Shown here piece by piece: positions 26,634 through 37,165 of a stretch of 64,000 nt of DNA (position 1 is its first letter; each line of letters opens with the position of its first letter). This stretch comes from Streptomyces zaomyceticus (lineage in GTDB: Bacteria > Actinomycetota > Actinomycetes > Streptomycetales > Streptomycetaceae), in contig NZ_BNBZ01000029.1 in NCBI RefSeq assembly GCF_014656215.1, forward strand, positions 27,785-91,784. The letters are read 5' to 3'. The position numbers and the translations under genes were made by a program. A model generated the notes under the pieces. The model made no database searches and had not been told where the DNA came from. It worked only from the letters and a program-made list of their open reading frames with translations.

Positions 26634-26699
26634 GTTTCCGAGTGTAGACGGGGTCGACCACTGGTCCGAATTGAGGATTTGGGGCCCGACCCCACTCGT

Positions 26700-26713
26700 A
26701 GGATCCCACAAAA
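26700..26713 (-). promoter_or_regulatory. Shared pur motif upstream of purF
   Basis: On the minus strand this reads TTTTGTGGGATCCT and differs at one position from the element upstream of purS (33912-33925). TGGGAT could serve as a -10 element. The site is about 70 bp before the purF start. Confidence 0.5.
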
Positions 26714-26876
26714 TGATCATCTCCGGCTTGGAGAGGGCTACAAAGCAGGCGGGGGAAGGGTTTCCACCCCGCGGGCCCTCCCGAGCGGACGCTCGTACCA
26801 GGGCGGAAGGCTCTCCGCGATGTGACGGAGTGCACCCCGACGACGGATGCGGCGACGCCCTTCCGGCGGCCCTCCC

Positions 26877-27713
26877 CTAGTTTCCGGCGGCCTTCCCGTC
26901 CGCGGCGGTCGCCGAGAGCCCCTCGCCCGAAGCGTTCGTGAGGGTCAGCGACCGGTGGTCGAGCCGATAGGTGAGCGGGCCGTCGAGGAGCTCGTACAGC
27001 TTCGTCTCCAGCTGCATCTGCGGGCCGGTGCACATCATCCGGGTGGTCGCCGCCGGCCCCTCGATCGTGAGGGTCCTGCCCTCCACCCGGGCGGTCGCGG
27101 AGAAGTTGTTGCAGCCCAGGTTGCCGGTGACCCGGCCGTTCGCGCCGACGACGAACCGCGCCTTGTCCCCACTGCCGGCGGGCAGGGAGGACGCGGTGTC
27201 CCCGGTGAGCAGCCCGTCGATCTTCCAGGCGGTGCCCCGGAGCGGGAGGTCCGCCTCGGCGGTGAGTTCCAGGCCGTTGCGGCCGTCCGGGGAGGTCAGG
27301 GTGAGGGCCTCGCCCCGCTGCTTCCCCTTGAGCGGGCCGGTGAAGGCCTTGAACAGCTCCGACTCGAAACGGGCCAGGTCCTCCGGACAGCCGATCTCGG
27401 TGATCGACTTCTCGGACACCGTCAGGGTGTCCCCCTTCACCGAGACGGCCGCGTCGAGGGTGTTGCAGCCGCTGTTCCCCCGGGCCCGGCCGTCCGCACC
27501 GAACGCGACCCGGGCGCCGTCCGGGGCGGCGGACCTGCGCCCGTCGACCGTCACGGCGCCGATCGTCCAGTGGGTTCCGGCGACGGGCAGGTCGGGGCCG
27601 ACGGTGTCGGAACCCGGACCGGATCCCGTGCCTCCCTCCGTGCCGCAGGCGGCGAGAAGGAGGACCAGGGCGGCGGATGCGAGGATGCGCGGCGTCTGCG
27701 TCTGCGTCTGCAT
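26877..27713 (-). CDS. Lipoprotein with two META domains
   Basis: 278 aa. A signal peptide (ILASAALVLLLAAC) has its lipobox cysteine in LAACGTE. Two META/HslJ-like domains follow, each with a GNSGCNTLDA or GNLGCNNFSA core and later paired cysteines (TEIGCPED, RMMCTGPQ). Such domains are found in envelope-stress and heat-inducible proteins; exact function is unknown. It is attached to the outer leaflet. The gene is downstream of the MDMPI-like gene on the same strand. Confidence 0.85.
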   Translation of the reverse strand: MQTQTQTPRILASAALVLLLAACGTEGGTGSGPGSDTVGPDLPVAGTHWTIGAVTVDGRRSAAPDGARVAFGADGRARGNSGCNTLDAAVSVKGDTLTVSEKSITEIGCPEDLARFESELFKAFTGPLKGKQRGEALTLTSPDGRNGLELTAEADLPLRGTAWKIDGLLTGDTASSLPAGSGDKARFVVGANGRVTGNLGCNNFSATARVEGRTLTIEGPAATTRMMCTGPQMQLETKLYELLDGPLTYRLDHRSLTLTNASGEGLSATAADGKAAGN

Positions 27714-27808
27714 GGGAATGGGACGGACGCGGGCGGAGGACGGTTCCGTGGAGGGACCCGGACGGTCCGTGGAGAGGTCCGTGCCGTCCGTGGAGGGGTG
27801 CGTGCGGC

Positions 27809-28597
27809 TCAGCCCATCAGGGGCAGGAGGTCCTTCAGGTCGGCGCGTTCGCCGCTCGCGGCGACCCGGGCACCGTCCAGCTCCGTCGCCCACTCCGCCC
27901 GCCCGGTCGCCAGCCTGAGCCAGGTCAGCGGGTCCGTCTCGACCACATTGGGCGGGGTGCCCCGGGTGTGCCGGGGACCCTCCACGCACTGCACCACCGC
28001 GTACGGCGGAATCCGCACCTCGACCGCCCCGCCCGGTGCCTTCGCGGCGAGCGCGTCGGCGAGCAGCCGGGTGCAGGCGGCCAGGGCCTGCCGGTCGTAG
28101 GGGACGCCGGCGCCGGTCGCCGCGTTCAGGTCGTCGGTGTGGACGACGAGTTCGACGGTCCGGGTGACGAGGAAGTCGGCGAGGGTCATCGCACCGAACC
28201 GGGTCGGGACCAGCCGCTCGTCGGGAACGTCCGCGACCGCCTCCTCGTACCGCGCCACCGTCTCCCCGTACAGCGTCGCCAGGTTCGCCGTGTCGATCGC
28301 CCGGGTGTCCTCGTCGATGCTCGCCGCCTCCGTCACCGTGGCCAGGGGCCAGTCGAGCAGGGCGAGTTCCCGGCGGGCCGGCTCGGGCTCCGCGAGCCTC
28401 CGGGTCACCGTGGCGAGCGCCATCGTCAGATGCGCCGCCAGCTCCCGCACCGTCCACTCCCCCAGCCGGGTCGGGCCGTCGAGCTGCTCGGGGGTGAGCG
28501 CCGTCACCGCGTCCCGTACGTGGCGGAACTGGGCGAGCACGGCGGCCCTCGTCCTGGCGGAGTCGTAGCTGCGGGTGCGCTTCTTGGCCGGTGGCAT
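27809..28597 (-). CDS. Maleylpyruvate isomerase-family (DinB-like) protein
   Basis: 262 aa. The N-terminal DinB/MDMPI_N four-helix domain starts after a basic stretch (PPAKKRTRSYDSARTR) and contains LGEWTVRELAAHLTMAL. Its HLTMAL and VVHTDDLNAATG histidines fit the metal-binding triad. The C-terminal part resembles the sterol-carrier/MDMPI_C domain. Family members include mycothiol-dependent isomerases and transferases, plausible here since actinomycetes make mycothiol, but the substrate cannot be named. Confidence 0.82.
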   Translation of the reverse strand: MPPAKKRTRSYDSARTRAAVLAQFRHVRDAVTALTPEQLDGPTRLGEWTVRELAAHLTMALATVTRRLAEPEPARRELALLDWPLATVTEAASIDEDTRAIDTANLATLYGETVARYEEAVADVPDERLVPTRFGAMTLADFLVTRTVELVVHTDDLNAATGAGVPYDRQALAACTRLLADALAAKAPGGAVEVRIPPYAVVQCVEGPRHTRGTPPNVVETDPLTWLRLATGRAEWATELDGARVAASGERADLKDLLPLMG

Positions 28598-28672
28598 GGG
28601 GGCGAGGGTAGTCGGAGACTGGAGAGGGAGGGCAGCCCGCACACCTACCCGTACGAGAGGGGTCGATCGGCC

Positions 28673-29083
28673 ATGGCTGAGCACCCTGACGCCGCACTGG
28701 TCCGCCGGGGCTTCGAGGCATGGACCAGTGGTGACATGGAGACCGTCGGCACCCTGATGACGGCCGACTGTACGCATCACTCGCCCGGTGAGAGCCAGAT
28801 ATCCGGCCACATCAAGGGCCGTGACAACGTCCTCGACATGTACCGGCGGATGTTCGAGATCACCGGCGGTGAGATGCGGGTCGAACTGCACAGCATCTCC
28901 GTCGACGGCCGCGGCCACGCCGTGGCGGCGAACCGGTTCTTCGCCACCCGCGAGGACAAGGGTCTGGGCATCGAGATGAACGGCGCGCTGGTCTTCACGA
29001 TCATCGGCGGCAAGATCTCCGACATCGACGAGTGCATCGAGGACATCGACGTCTCCGACAACTTCTGGGGTCCGGCCGAGTAG
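28673..29083 (+). CDS. SnoaL-like (NTF2-fold) protein
   Basis: 136 aa, a single SnoaL/NTF2 fold: LVRRGFEAWTSGDMETVGTLMTAD, then HHSPGESQISGHIKGRDNVLD and a C-terminal strand ALVFTIIGGKISDIDECIEDID. This resembles ketosteroid-isomerase-like proteins. It has no signal peptide. It is divergent from the MDMPI-family gene. The active function is unknown. Confidence 0.85.
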   Translation: MAEHPDAALVRRGFEAWTSGDMETVGTLMTADCTHHSPGESQISGHIKGRDNVLDMYRRMFEITGGEMRVELHSISVDGRGHAVAANRFFATREDKGLGIEMNGALVFTIIGGKISDIDECIEDIDVSDNFWGPAE

Positions 29084-29117
29084 CGGGCTCGGGCCGGATG
29101 GTCCTGCTCGGCGCCGG

Positions 29118-29175
29118 GCAGGCGGGCTCGGCGTCGAGCAGGCGGGCTCGGGCCGATCAGGCGGGCTCAGGTCGA
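29118..29175. repeat. About 20-bp imperfect direct repeats
   Basis: CAGGCGGGCTCG-type units start at 29119, 29139 and 29158 between the SnoaL and M23 genes, overlapping the M23 stop codon. Confidence 0.55.
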
Positions 29176-29997
29176 GCAGACGGAGTCCGGGTGTGCCACG
29201 AACGACTCCTTGTTCCCCGGTACGCCGATCCCGCGCCAGCTGAACGGCACCCCGCTCGCCGTGTCCAGGTCCGGGCCGTCCATCAGCTGGAAGTGGACGT
29301 GCGGCTCGGTGGAGTTGCCCGAGTTCCCGCACCGGGCGAGTTCCTGGCCGGCCCGTACCCGGTCGCCCGCGCGGACCGCGAGCGAGCCGCGCTTCAGATG
29401 GGCGTACATGGCGTACGTACCGTCCCCGAGGTCGAGGACGAGGTGGTTCCCGGTGACCCGGCGGGCTCCCGCGAGCCCCCGGACGGTGGACTCGACCATC
29501 ATCAGAAAGAGCAGGGCGGGCAGCGAGTTGCGGCTGAGGTGGTCGCGCTGTCCGTCCTCGGCGTGCACGACCGTGGCGTCCGCGACGGCGAGCAGCGGCG
29601 CGTCGAAGGCGGGGAAGTCCTCGTTCCGCCGGATCACCGGCCACAGCCACGCGAAGCCCGGACGGGGCTTCGCCTCGTCCTCCCGGGTGACGTCGATGGC
29701 GTACGTCTGGCCGAGCTGGTGGGTGCCGTGGCTGGGCGTCCGGTCCGCCGGGCTGTTGAGCGCCGACCAGTGCCCGGCGACCGGCGGATCCACCTCGACC
29801 GTGGCCCGCGGCGCCCTCGCGACCCGCCTGCCCGCGGTCCTGGCGAGCACGAACCCGAGCGCCACGGCGGCGACCGCTGGCAGCCACCCGGCCATGTACG
29901 GATACGGCGGTTCGACGAAGCACGAGGCGATCGCCTGCACGACGAACACCAGCCAGAGCGTGCGGTGGAGGACCACCGCGAACTTCCGCGAAGACAT
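29167..29997 (-). CDS. Membrane-anchored M23-family peptidase
   Basis: 276 aa from an ATG with GGGGGAA 6 nt upstream. There are two hydrophobic helices near residues 10-30 and 38-55. An M23 lysostaphin-type domain follows, with HGTHQLGQTYAIDV, a mid-domain HLKRGSLAVRAGDRV and the terminal HVHFQL. Members cut peptide cross-links in peptidoglycan. The histidines needed for zinc are present. It sits 32 bp after the ArsR-like gene on the same strand and is probably controlled by it. Confidence 0.83.
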   Translation of the reverse strand: MSSRKFAVVLHRTLWLVFVVQAIASCFVEPPYPYMAGWLPAVAAVALGFVLARTAGRRVARAPRATVEVDPPVAGHWSALNSPADRTPSHGTHQLGQTYAIDVTREDEAKPRPGFAWLWPVIRRNEDFPAFDAPLLAVADATVVHAEDGQRDHLSRNSLPALLFLMMVESTVRGLAGARRVTGNHLVLDLGDGTYAMYAHLKRGSLAVRAGDRVRAGQELARCGNSGNSTEPHVHFQLMDGPDLDTASGVPFSWRGIGVPGNKESFVAHPDSVCST

Positions 29998-30029
29998 CCG
30001 GACTTCCCCCTGATCGGTTGTGGTGACGG

Positions 30030-30536
30030 TTACGGCCGCGCCGCGGTGAGGACCACCAGGAGCGGGACGACCCGGGCCCCCGGGACCTCGTAGCGGCCGC
30101 GTCCGACGGTCCTGAGCCAGCCGGCGCCGGTCAGCTGGCGCAGGTGGTGGTAGATCTGGCCGGTCGTGCCGATCTCCTCCAGGTCCGCCAGCTCGGCGGC
30201 CGTACGCCGGCCGCCGAGGATCTCCCGCAGCAGCCGGAGCCGTACGGGATGACCGAGCGACGCGAAGGACTCGGCGGTCCCGGCCCAGTCCTCTTCGAGC
30301 AGCCGCTCGGTGAAGGCGCCGAACTGCCACTCGTACCGCTCCTGGGTCGGCAGTCGCACCGAGCCCGTGAAGACGACGGCGCCGTCCTCCCCCTGCTCCC
30401 CCGCGCCCGCGAGCTGCGCCTTGAGTCCTTCGAGGGCCCAGAGGGCGCCGTCTCCGGCCTCGGGGGCGCGGCGCTCCGCGCCTTCCAGGGCCGCCAGGCG
30501 CCGTTCCAGCGCGGCGACCCGCTCTTCCAGTTCCAT
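30030..30536 (-). CDS. ArsR-type winged-helix regulator with N-terminal coiled coil
   Basis: 168 aa. The start MELEERVAALERRLAALEGAE is a heptad-rich coiled coil. The winged HTH spans about 85-160 (SLGHPVRLRLLREILGGRRTAAELADL then TGQIYHHLRQLTGAGWL). There are no metal-sensing cysteines. It is the first gene before the M23 peptidase, with an 18-bp palindrome in its promoter, so autorepression and control of the peptidase are likely. Confidence 0.82.
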   Translation of the reverse strand: MELEERVAALERRLAALEGAERRAPEAGDGALWALEGLKAQLAGAGEQGEDGAVVFTGSVRLPTQERYEWQFGAFTERLLEEDWAGTAESFASLGHPVRLRLLREILGGRRTAAELADLEEIGTTGQIYHHLRQLTGAGWLRTVGRGRYEVPGARVVPLLVVLTAARP

Positions 30537-30545
30537 GAGAACGAG

Positions 30546-30563
30546 ATTACGTAATTACGTAAT
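30546..30563. promoter_or_regulatory. 18-bp perfect palindrome, likely ArsR-like autoregulator operator
   Basis: ATTACGTAATTACGTAAT is fully palindromic, made of two overlapping ATTACGTAAT units. It is placed 10-27 bp before the regulator start. Such an AT-rich run is exceptional in this GC-rich region. Confidence 0.75.
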
Positions 30564-30597
30564 TACGCGCAAGAGAGCGGGCGCACGGCAGACGAAA

Positions 30598-30635
30598 GAG
30601 CCCCCGCCCGGACCCGAAGGTCCGGACGGGGGCTC
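30598..30635 (-). terminator. Terminator of the purSQL operon
   Basis: A 17-bp stem with one bulge (30598-30614 with 30619-30635) and a CGAA loop lies 27 bp past the purL stop. Confidence 0.8.
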
Positions 30636-30661
30636 CCGTACCGCTGTGTGTCAGGCGCCGA

Positions 30662-32910
<2,249 letters not shown>

Positions 32911-32911
<1 letters not shown>

Positions 32912-33591
32912 CAGGCGTTGACCAGCTTCTTGAGGATCGAGGTGAAGAAACCGAGGCCGTCCGTCTTGCCGGTGCCGACCAGCGGCTCGACGGCGTGCTC
33001 GGGGTGCGGCATGAGGCCGACCACGTTGCCCGCGGCGTTGGTGATGCCCGCGATGTCACGCAGCGAGCCGTTGGGGTTGACGTCCAGGTAGCGGAAGGCC
33101 ACCCGCCCCTCGGCCTCCAGCTCGTCGAGGACGCGCTCGTCGGCGACGTACCGGCCGTCCATGTTCTTGAGCGGGACCTCGATCTCCTGGCCCTCGGTGT
33201 AGTCCGAGGTCCAGGCGGTCCCCGTGTTCTCCACCCGCAGCTTCTGGTCGCGGCAGATGAAGTGGAGGTGGTTGTTGCGCAGCATCGCGCCCGGCAGCAG
33301 ATGGGCCTCGGTGAGGATCTGGAAGCCGTTGCAGATACCGAGGACGGGCATGCCCGCCTTCGCCTGCTCGATGATCGTCTCCATCACCGGCGAGAAGCGG
33401 GAGATGGCTCCGGCCCGCAGGTAGTCGCCGTAGGAGAAGCCGCCGGCCAGGACCACGGCGTCGACCTGCTTGAGGTCCTTGTCGCGGTGCCAGAGCGAGA
33501 CGGGCTCGGCGCCCGCCAGGCGGGCGGCACGCAGCGCGTCCTGGTCGTCGAGGGTTCCGGGGAACGTGACGACGCCGATGCGTGCGGTCAC
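32911..33591 (-). CDS. purQ: Phosphoribosylformylglycinamidine synthase glutaminase subunit PurQ
   Basis: 226 aa class I glutamine amidotransferase. The nucleophile cysteine is in VLGICNGFQIL, and the catalytic His/Glu pair is in MPHPEHAVEP. GGFSYGDYLRAGAI is the PurQ-specific segment. It delivers ammonia to PurL. It overlaps purS by 4 bp and purL by 1 bp. Confidence 0.97.
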
Positions 33592-33839
33592 GATTCCACC
33601 TTCACGACGAAGTCTTCGATCACGGTGTTGGCGAGGAAGGTTTCGGCCATCTCATGGATGCGGGCGAGGGCGGCGTCGTCGACCGGTCCCTCCACCTCCA
33701 GCTCGAAACGCTTCCCCTGACGGACGTCGGCGATTCCGGCGAATCCCAGGCGGGGCAGTGCACGCTGCACCGCCTGCCCCTGAGGGTCGAGGATCTCCGG
33801 CTTGAGCATGACGTCGACTACGACGCGTGCCACTGGCAC
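33588..33839 (-). CDS. purS: Phosphoribosylformylglycinamidine synthase subunit PurS
   Basis: 83 aa, the small bridging subunit of the PurLQS complex. It reads VARVVVDVMLKPEILDPQGQAV, then GFAGIADVRQGKRFELEVEG. It is first in the purS-purQ-purL operon. A motif shared with purF lies 73-86 bp upstream. Confidence 0.95.
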   Translation of the reverse strand: MPVARVVVDVMLKPEILDPQGQAVQRALPRLGFAGIADVRQGKRFELEVEGPVDDAALARIHEMAETFLANTVIEDFVVKVES

Positions 33840-34199
33840 TCCCGGTGGTGTGTTGCGTGGGCGGTTCCCTCAGCGTACCTGTCTCCAAATTCTACGCGGG
33901 TAGAGATCTGAAGGATCCTACAAAAGCCAGGCCCCGGCGGCGCTCCGCCGAGGAACACCACCCACGTCCCGGACCGAGCACGGCCACGCAAAATTCGAGT
34001 GAAATATTGCGGACCTCATTGCACCGGGACACGCTGAAACAATTGCCAGGGCTTCACAATGCGACGCCTACCGCTGTACAAAGGAATCCAGAAGAAAGCA
34101 GCATTGTCCCGGCACAGCCGTACGGCCGACATCGCCGCACGTCAGAGGCGTCACAAGCGCCGGCTCTGCGGCGTCGGCCGCAGGAAAGGACCGATATCC
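33840..34199. other. purS/lsrL divergent intergenic region
   Basis: 360 bp. Besides the pur motif it holds a short stem GGCGGCGCTCCGCC and an AT-richer block (33990-34090) with GTGAAATATTGCG and AATTG runs. This block could be the lsrL promoter and a binding site for the Lsr2 family itself. No gene is seen. Confidence 0.5.
33912..33925 (-). promoter_or_regulatory. Shared pur motif upstream of purS
   Basis: The minus strand reads TTTTGTAGGATCCT, containing a consensus-like -10 (TAGGAT). It matches the purF upstream element at 13 of 14 positions. Confidence 0.55.
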
Positions 34200-34541
34200 G
34201 TGGCTCAGCGTGTGGTGGTCACTCTCTCCGACGACATGGACGGCGGAGAAGCGGCTGAAACGGTCGCGTTCGGCCTCGACGGGAAGATGTACGAGATCGA
34301 CCTGAATGCTGCCAATGCAAAGAAACTCCGCAAGGCTCTCGCCCCGTACCTCGCCGCCGGACGCAAGCAGTCGGGCAAGGCGGCGGCCGGCCGGAGCCCC
34401 TCGGTGGAGACGTACACCCACACCTCCCTCGCCCCCGACCCGGCGGCGGTCCGCGCCTGGGCGCAGTCCAACAAGATGGAGGTGCCCGCCCGCGGCCGCA
34501 TCCCGAAGCGGGTCTACGAAGCCTTCCGCGCCGCGAGTTGA
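34200..34541 (+). CDS. lsrL: Lsr2-family nucleoid-associated protein LsrL
   Basis: 113 aa from a GTG preceded by AAGGA. The N-terminal dimerisation domain (VVVTLSDDMDGGEAAETVAF then YEIDLNAANAKKLRKAL) is followed by a linker. The C-terminal DNA-binding domain carries the AT-hook-like PARGRIPKRV. Lsr2 proteins bind AT-rich, often foreign, DNA and silence it. Its place beside purS matches the second Streptomyces paralogue, LsrL, rather than Lsr2 itself (from memory). It may help silence the AT-richer parts of this window. Confidence 0.9.
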   Translation: MAQRVVVTLSDDMDGGEAAETVAFGLDGKMYEIDLNAANAKKLRKALAPYLAAGRKQSGKAAAGRSPSVETYTHTSLAPDPAAVRAWAQSNKMEVPARGRIPKRVYEAFRAAS

Positions 34542-34708
34542 GCCGCGGCCGGCCCGGTCCCGGGCGGACCGGGCCCCCGTGGACCGGGGGCGGACGGGCA
34601 GCCGGCGAGGGGTCGACGGGGAGCCGATTTGCATTGCACCCCCCATGATCCGCTAAAGTCTGGAACACGCCGAGGGGCGAGGCCGCAAAGCCCCACCTCA
34701 CGCAGCGT

Positions 34709-34780
34709 GCGGGTGTAGTTCAGTAGCAGAACAGCCCCCTTCCAGGGGGAAGGCGCAGTGTGCAATTCCTGTCACCCGCT
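34709..34780 (+). tRNA. tRNA-Gly (TCC)
   Basis: 72 nt with anticodon loop CTTCCAG (TCC) and acceptor GCGGGTG/CACCCGC. The anticodon stem ends in a G-A mismatch. CCA is not encoded. Confidence 0.9.
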
Positions 34781-34860
34781 CTGCATCGCAAGACCAAGCA
34801 CTCCGGTGCATCAGGTAGAGTGGTGCTCGCACCGCCCGGTGAAAGCCGAGCGGCAGCAAT

Positions 34861-34936
34861 GCGGACGTGGCTCAGTTGGTAGAGCATCACCTTGCCAAGG
34901 TGAGGGTCGCGAGTTCGAATCTCGTCGTCCGCTCCA
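34861..34936 (+). tRNA. tRNA-Gly (GCC), copy 1, CCA encoded
   Basis: 73 nt plus an encoded CCA. The anticodon loop is TTGCCAA. It is identical over its full length to the copy at 39062-39137. Confidence 0.95.
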
Positions 34937-34940
34937 GATC

Positions 34941-34972
34941 GAAGGCCCCGGTTCTCAGGAACCGGGGCCTTC
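34941..34972 (+). terminator. Terminator of the tRNA-Gly pair
   Basis: A 14-bp stem GAAGGCCCCGGTTC/GAACCGGGGCCTTC with TCAG loop. Confidence 0.85.
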
Positions 34973-35188
34973 GTCATGTCGCGAGGCCTTCGTCATGTCC
35001 CGGGCCCTTCCTCATGTCGCCGGCTGCCGGGCCGACTCCGGATCGAGCGAGCCTCGGCCCGCACCGCCGCCCCCACCGTCTTCCGTCCCCACCGCCTTCC
35101 GTCCCCCGTCCGCCCCATGACATTTGTCAGAAGCGGGTGGTGACAGCGCGCACTGCCGGACGGCCCCCGCCGCCGGAAGCCTGGACAC

Positions 35189-36214
35189 ATGACCAACGCG
35201 ATCGAAGCGGAAGGCCTGCGCCGGAGTTACTCGGGCGACTTCGAGGCCGTACGCGGCATCTCCTTCACCGTCCCGCGCGGCGAGATCTTCGCCCTCCTCG
35301 GCACCAACGGCGCCGGCAAGACCTCCACCGTCGAACTCCTCGAAGGACTCGCCGCCCCCAGCGCCGGCACCGCCCGGGTCCTCGGCCACGACCCCTACCG
35401 CGAACGGGCCGCCGTGCGTCCCCGCATCGGCGTGATGCTCCAGGAAGGCGGCTTCCCCTCCGATCTGACCGTGGCCGAAACCGTACGGATGTGGGCGGGC
35501 TGCACCACCCACGCCCGTCCCACCGCCGAAGCCCTCGACGCCACCGGACTCGCCGGACGGGAACAGGTGCGGGTCAAGCAGCTGTCCGGCGGCGAACGGC
35601 GACGGCTCGACCTCGCCCTCGCGCTCCTCGGCCGCCCCGAGGTCCTCTTCCTCGACGAACCCACCACCGGACTCGACGCCGAGGGCCGCCGCGACACCTG
35701 GGACCTCGTCCGCGCCCTCCGGGACGGCGGCACCACCGTGCTCCTCACCACCCACTACCTGGAGGAGGCGGAGACCCTGGCCGACCGGCTCGCGATCATG
35801 CACCGCGGGCAGATCGTCCTCTCCGGCACCCCGGCCGAGGTCACCGCCGCCCGGCCCGCCCGCATCCGCTTCACCCTCCCCGAGGGCGTCCCCGCCGCCC
35901 GCCTCCCGCTGCACCTGCGGGCCGCCGAGGACGACGGGCGGGTGGAGATCCGTACCGGATCCCTCCAGGACGACCTGGCCGTGCTCCTCCGCTGGGCCGG
36001 GGAGAACGACATCCGCCTCGACGCGCTCGACGCGCGCTCCGCCTCCCTCGAGGAGGCCTTCCTCGACATCGCGGCGGGGAGAGCCGGTGAGCCGCGCCCG
36101 CTCGCACCGGACTCCTCGCACGCGCCGACCGGCCCGGATTCGGCGGCAGCACCGACCGCCTCACCTGCGGCGACCGCATCGGACACATCGCTCGCATCGG
36201 AGGCCGTTCGATGA
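35189..36214 (+). CDS. ABC transporter ATP-binding protein
   Basis: 341 aa. The nucleotide-binding domain has Walker A GTNGAGKTS, signature LSGGERRRLDLAL, Walker B VLFLDEPTTGLDAEG and a switch His in LLTTHYLEEAE. The C-terminal extension is disordered and Ala/Pro/Ser-rich. It is the DrrA/CcmA-like subtype, typical of drug or lipid exporters. It overlaps the permease by 4 bp and precedes a two-component system on the same strand. Confidence 0.92.
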   Translation: MTNAIEAEGLRRSYSGDFEAVRGISFTVPRGEIFALLGTNGAGKTSTVELLEGLAAPSAGTARVLGHDPYRERAAVRPRIGVMLQEGGFPSDLTVAETVRMWAGCTTHARPTAEALDATGLAGREQVRVKQLSGGERRRLDLALALLGRPEVLFLDEPTTGLDAEGRRDTWDLVRALRDGGTTVLLTTHYLEEAETLADRLAIMHRGQIVLSGTPAEVTAARPARIRFTLPEGVPAARLPLHLRAAEDDGRVEIRTGSLQDDLAVLLRWAGENDIRLDALDARSASLEEAFLDIAAGRAGEPRPLAPDSSHAPTGPDSAAAPTASPAATASDTSLASEAVR

Positions 36215-37026
36215 GTTCGCTCGCCCGGGTCCCTTCCCGTATCCCTTCCCGTATCCCGTCCCGCTTCCCTTCCCGGGCGCGGCTCGTCGCGCTCGGGCGG
36301 GCCGAGCTGACGCTGCTCGTCCGCAACCGCACGGCGCTCTTCGGCGCCCTGCTCGTCCCTCTCCTCGTGGTGGAAGCGGTCCGCAGCTCCCTCCGGAGCA
36401 CCGACCTCGGCAAGGCCGGCACGAGCGTCGCCGAGGTCGCCGTCACCGGCGCCATGGGCATGGCCCTCCTCATCGGCGTCTACAGCAACCTCGTCGCCGC
36501 TTTCGTCGCCCGCCGCGAGACCCTCGTCCTCAAGCGGCTCCGCACGGGAGAGCCGACCGACCCCGAGATCCTCACCGGGATCGCGCTGCCGGCCGCCACG
36601 CTCGCCCTCCTCCAGTGCGCCGTCCTGGCGATCGGCGGCATCGCCGTCCTCGACCTGCCCGCACCGGCCCGGCCCGAGCTGCTCCTCGCCGGAGCCGTCC
36701 TCGGCACCGTCCTGCTCACCACCCTCGCCGCGGCCACCTCGGCCGTCACCCGCACCCCCGAGAGCGCCCAGCTCACCGCCCTGCCGCTGGTCCTGGTCTC
36801 CTCCATCGGCTCCGGGCTCTTCGTCCCCCTCTCCGTGCTCCCCGAGAGGCTGGCGTCCGTGTGCGAACTGCTGCCGCTGACCGGCGTCATGACGCTCGTA
36901 CGGTCCGGCTGGACGGGCGGAGCGGAAGCGGGGGACCTGCTGGGCGCGGCGGCGACGGCGGTGGCCTGGATCGCGCTCTCGGTGTTTGCTGTCCAGCGGT
37001 GGTTCCGCTGGGACCCCCGGCGCTGA
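36211..37026 (+). CDS. ABC transporter permease (ABC-2 type)
   Basis: 271 aa with about six membrane helices. A cytosolic N-terminal basic repeat (SRIPSRIPSRFPSRARLVAL) precedes RTALFGALLVPLLVVEAVRSS. It pairs with the upstream ATPase through an ATGA overlap to form an exporter; the substrate is unknown. Confidence 0.9.
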   Translation: MSSLARVPSRIPSRIPSRFPSRARLVALGRAELTLLVRNRTALFGALLVPLLVVEAVRSSLRSTDLGKAGTSVAEVAVTGAMGMALLIGVYSNLVAAFVARRETLVLKRLRTGEPTDPEILTGIALPAATLALLQCAVLAIGGIAVLDLPAPARPELLLAGAVLGTVLLTTLAAATSAVTRTPESAQLTALPLVLVSSIGSGLFVPLSVLPERLASVCELLPLTGVMTLVRSGWTGGAEAGDLLGAAATAVAWIALSVFAVQRWFRWDPRR

Positions 37027-37165
37027 GCGAAGCGGTGCCGGGACGGCCGGTGCCGAGCGACCGGCGCCGGGACGGCCGGTGCCGGGACGCCCGGTACATG
37101 CCGACCCGTGCATGACGACCAGTACGCGCCGACCGGTGCGTGACGACCGAGAGGGACCCGCAGCC

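Noticed and set aside
26634..26876. Purine riboswitch before purF
   Set aside because: No purine aptamer core (conserved loop sequences and three-way junction) could be recognised in the leader.
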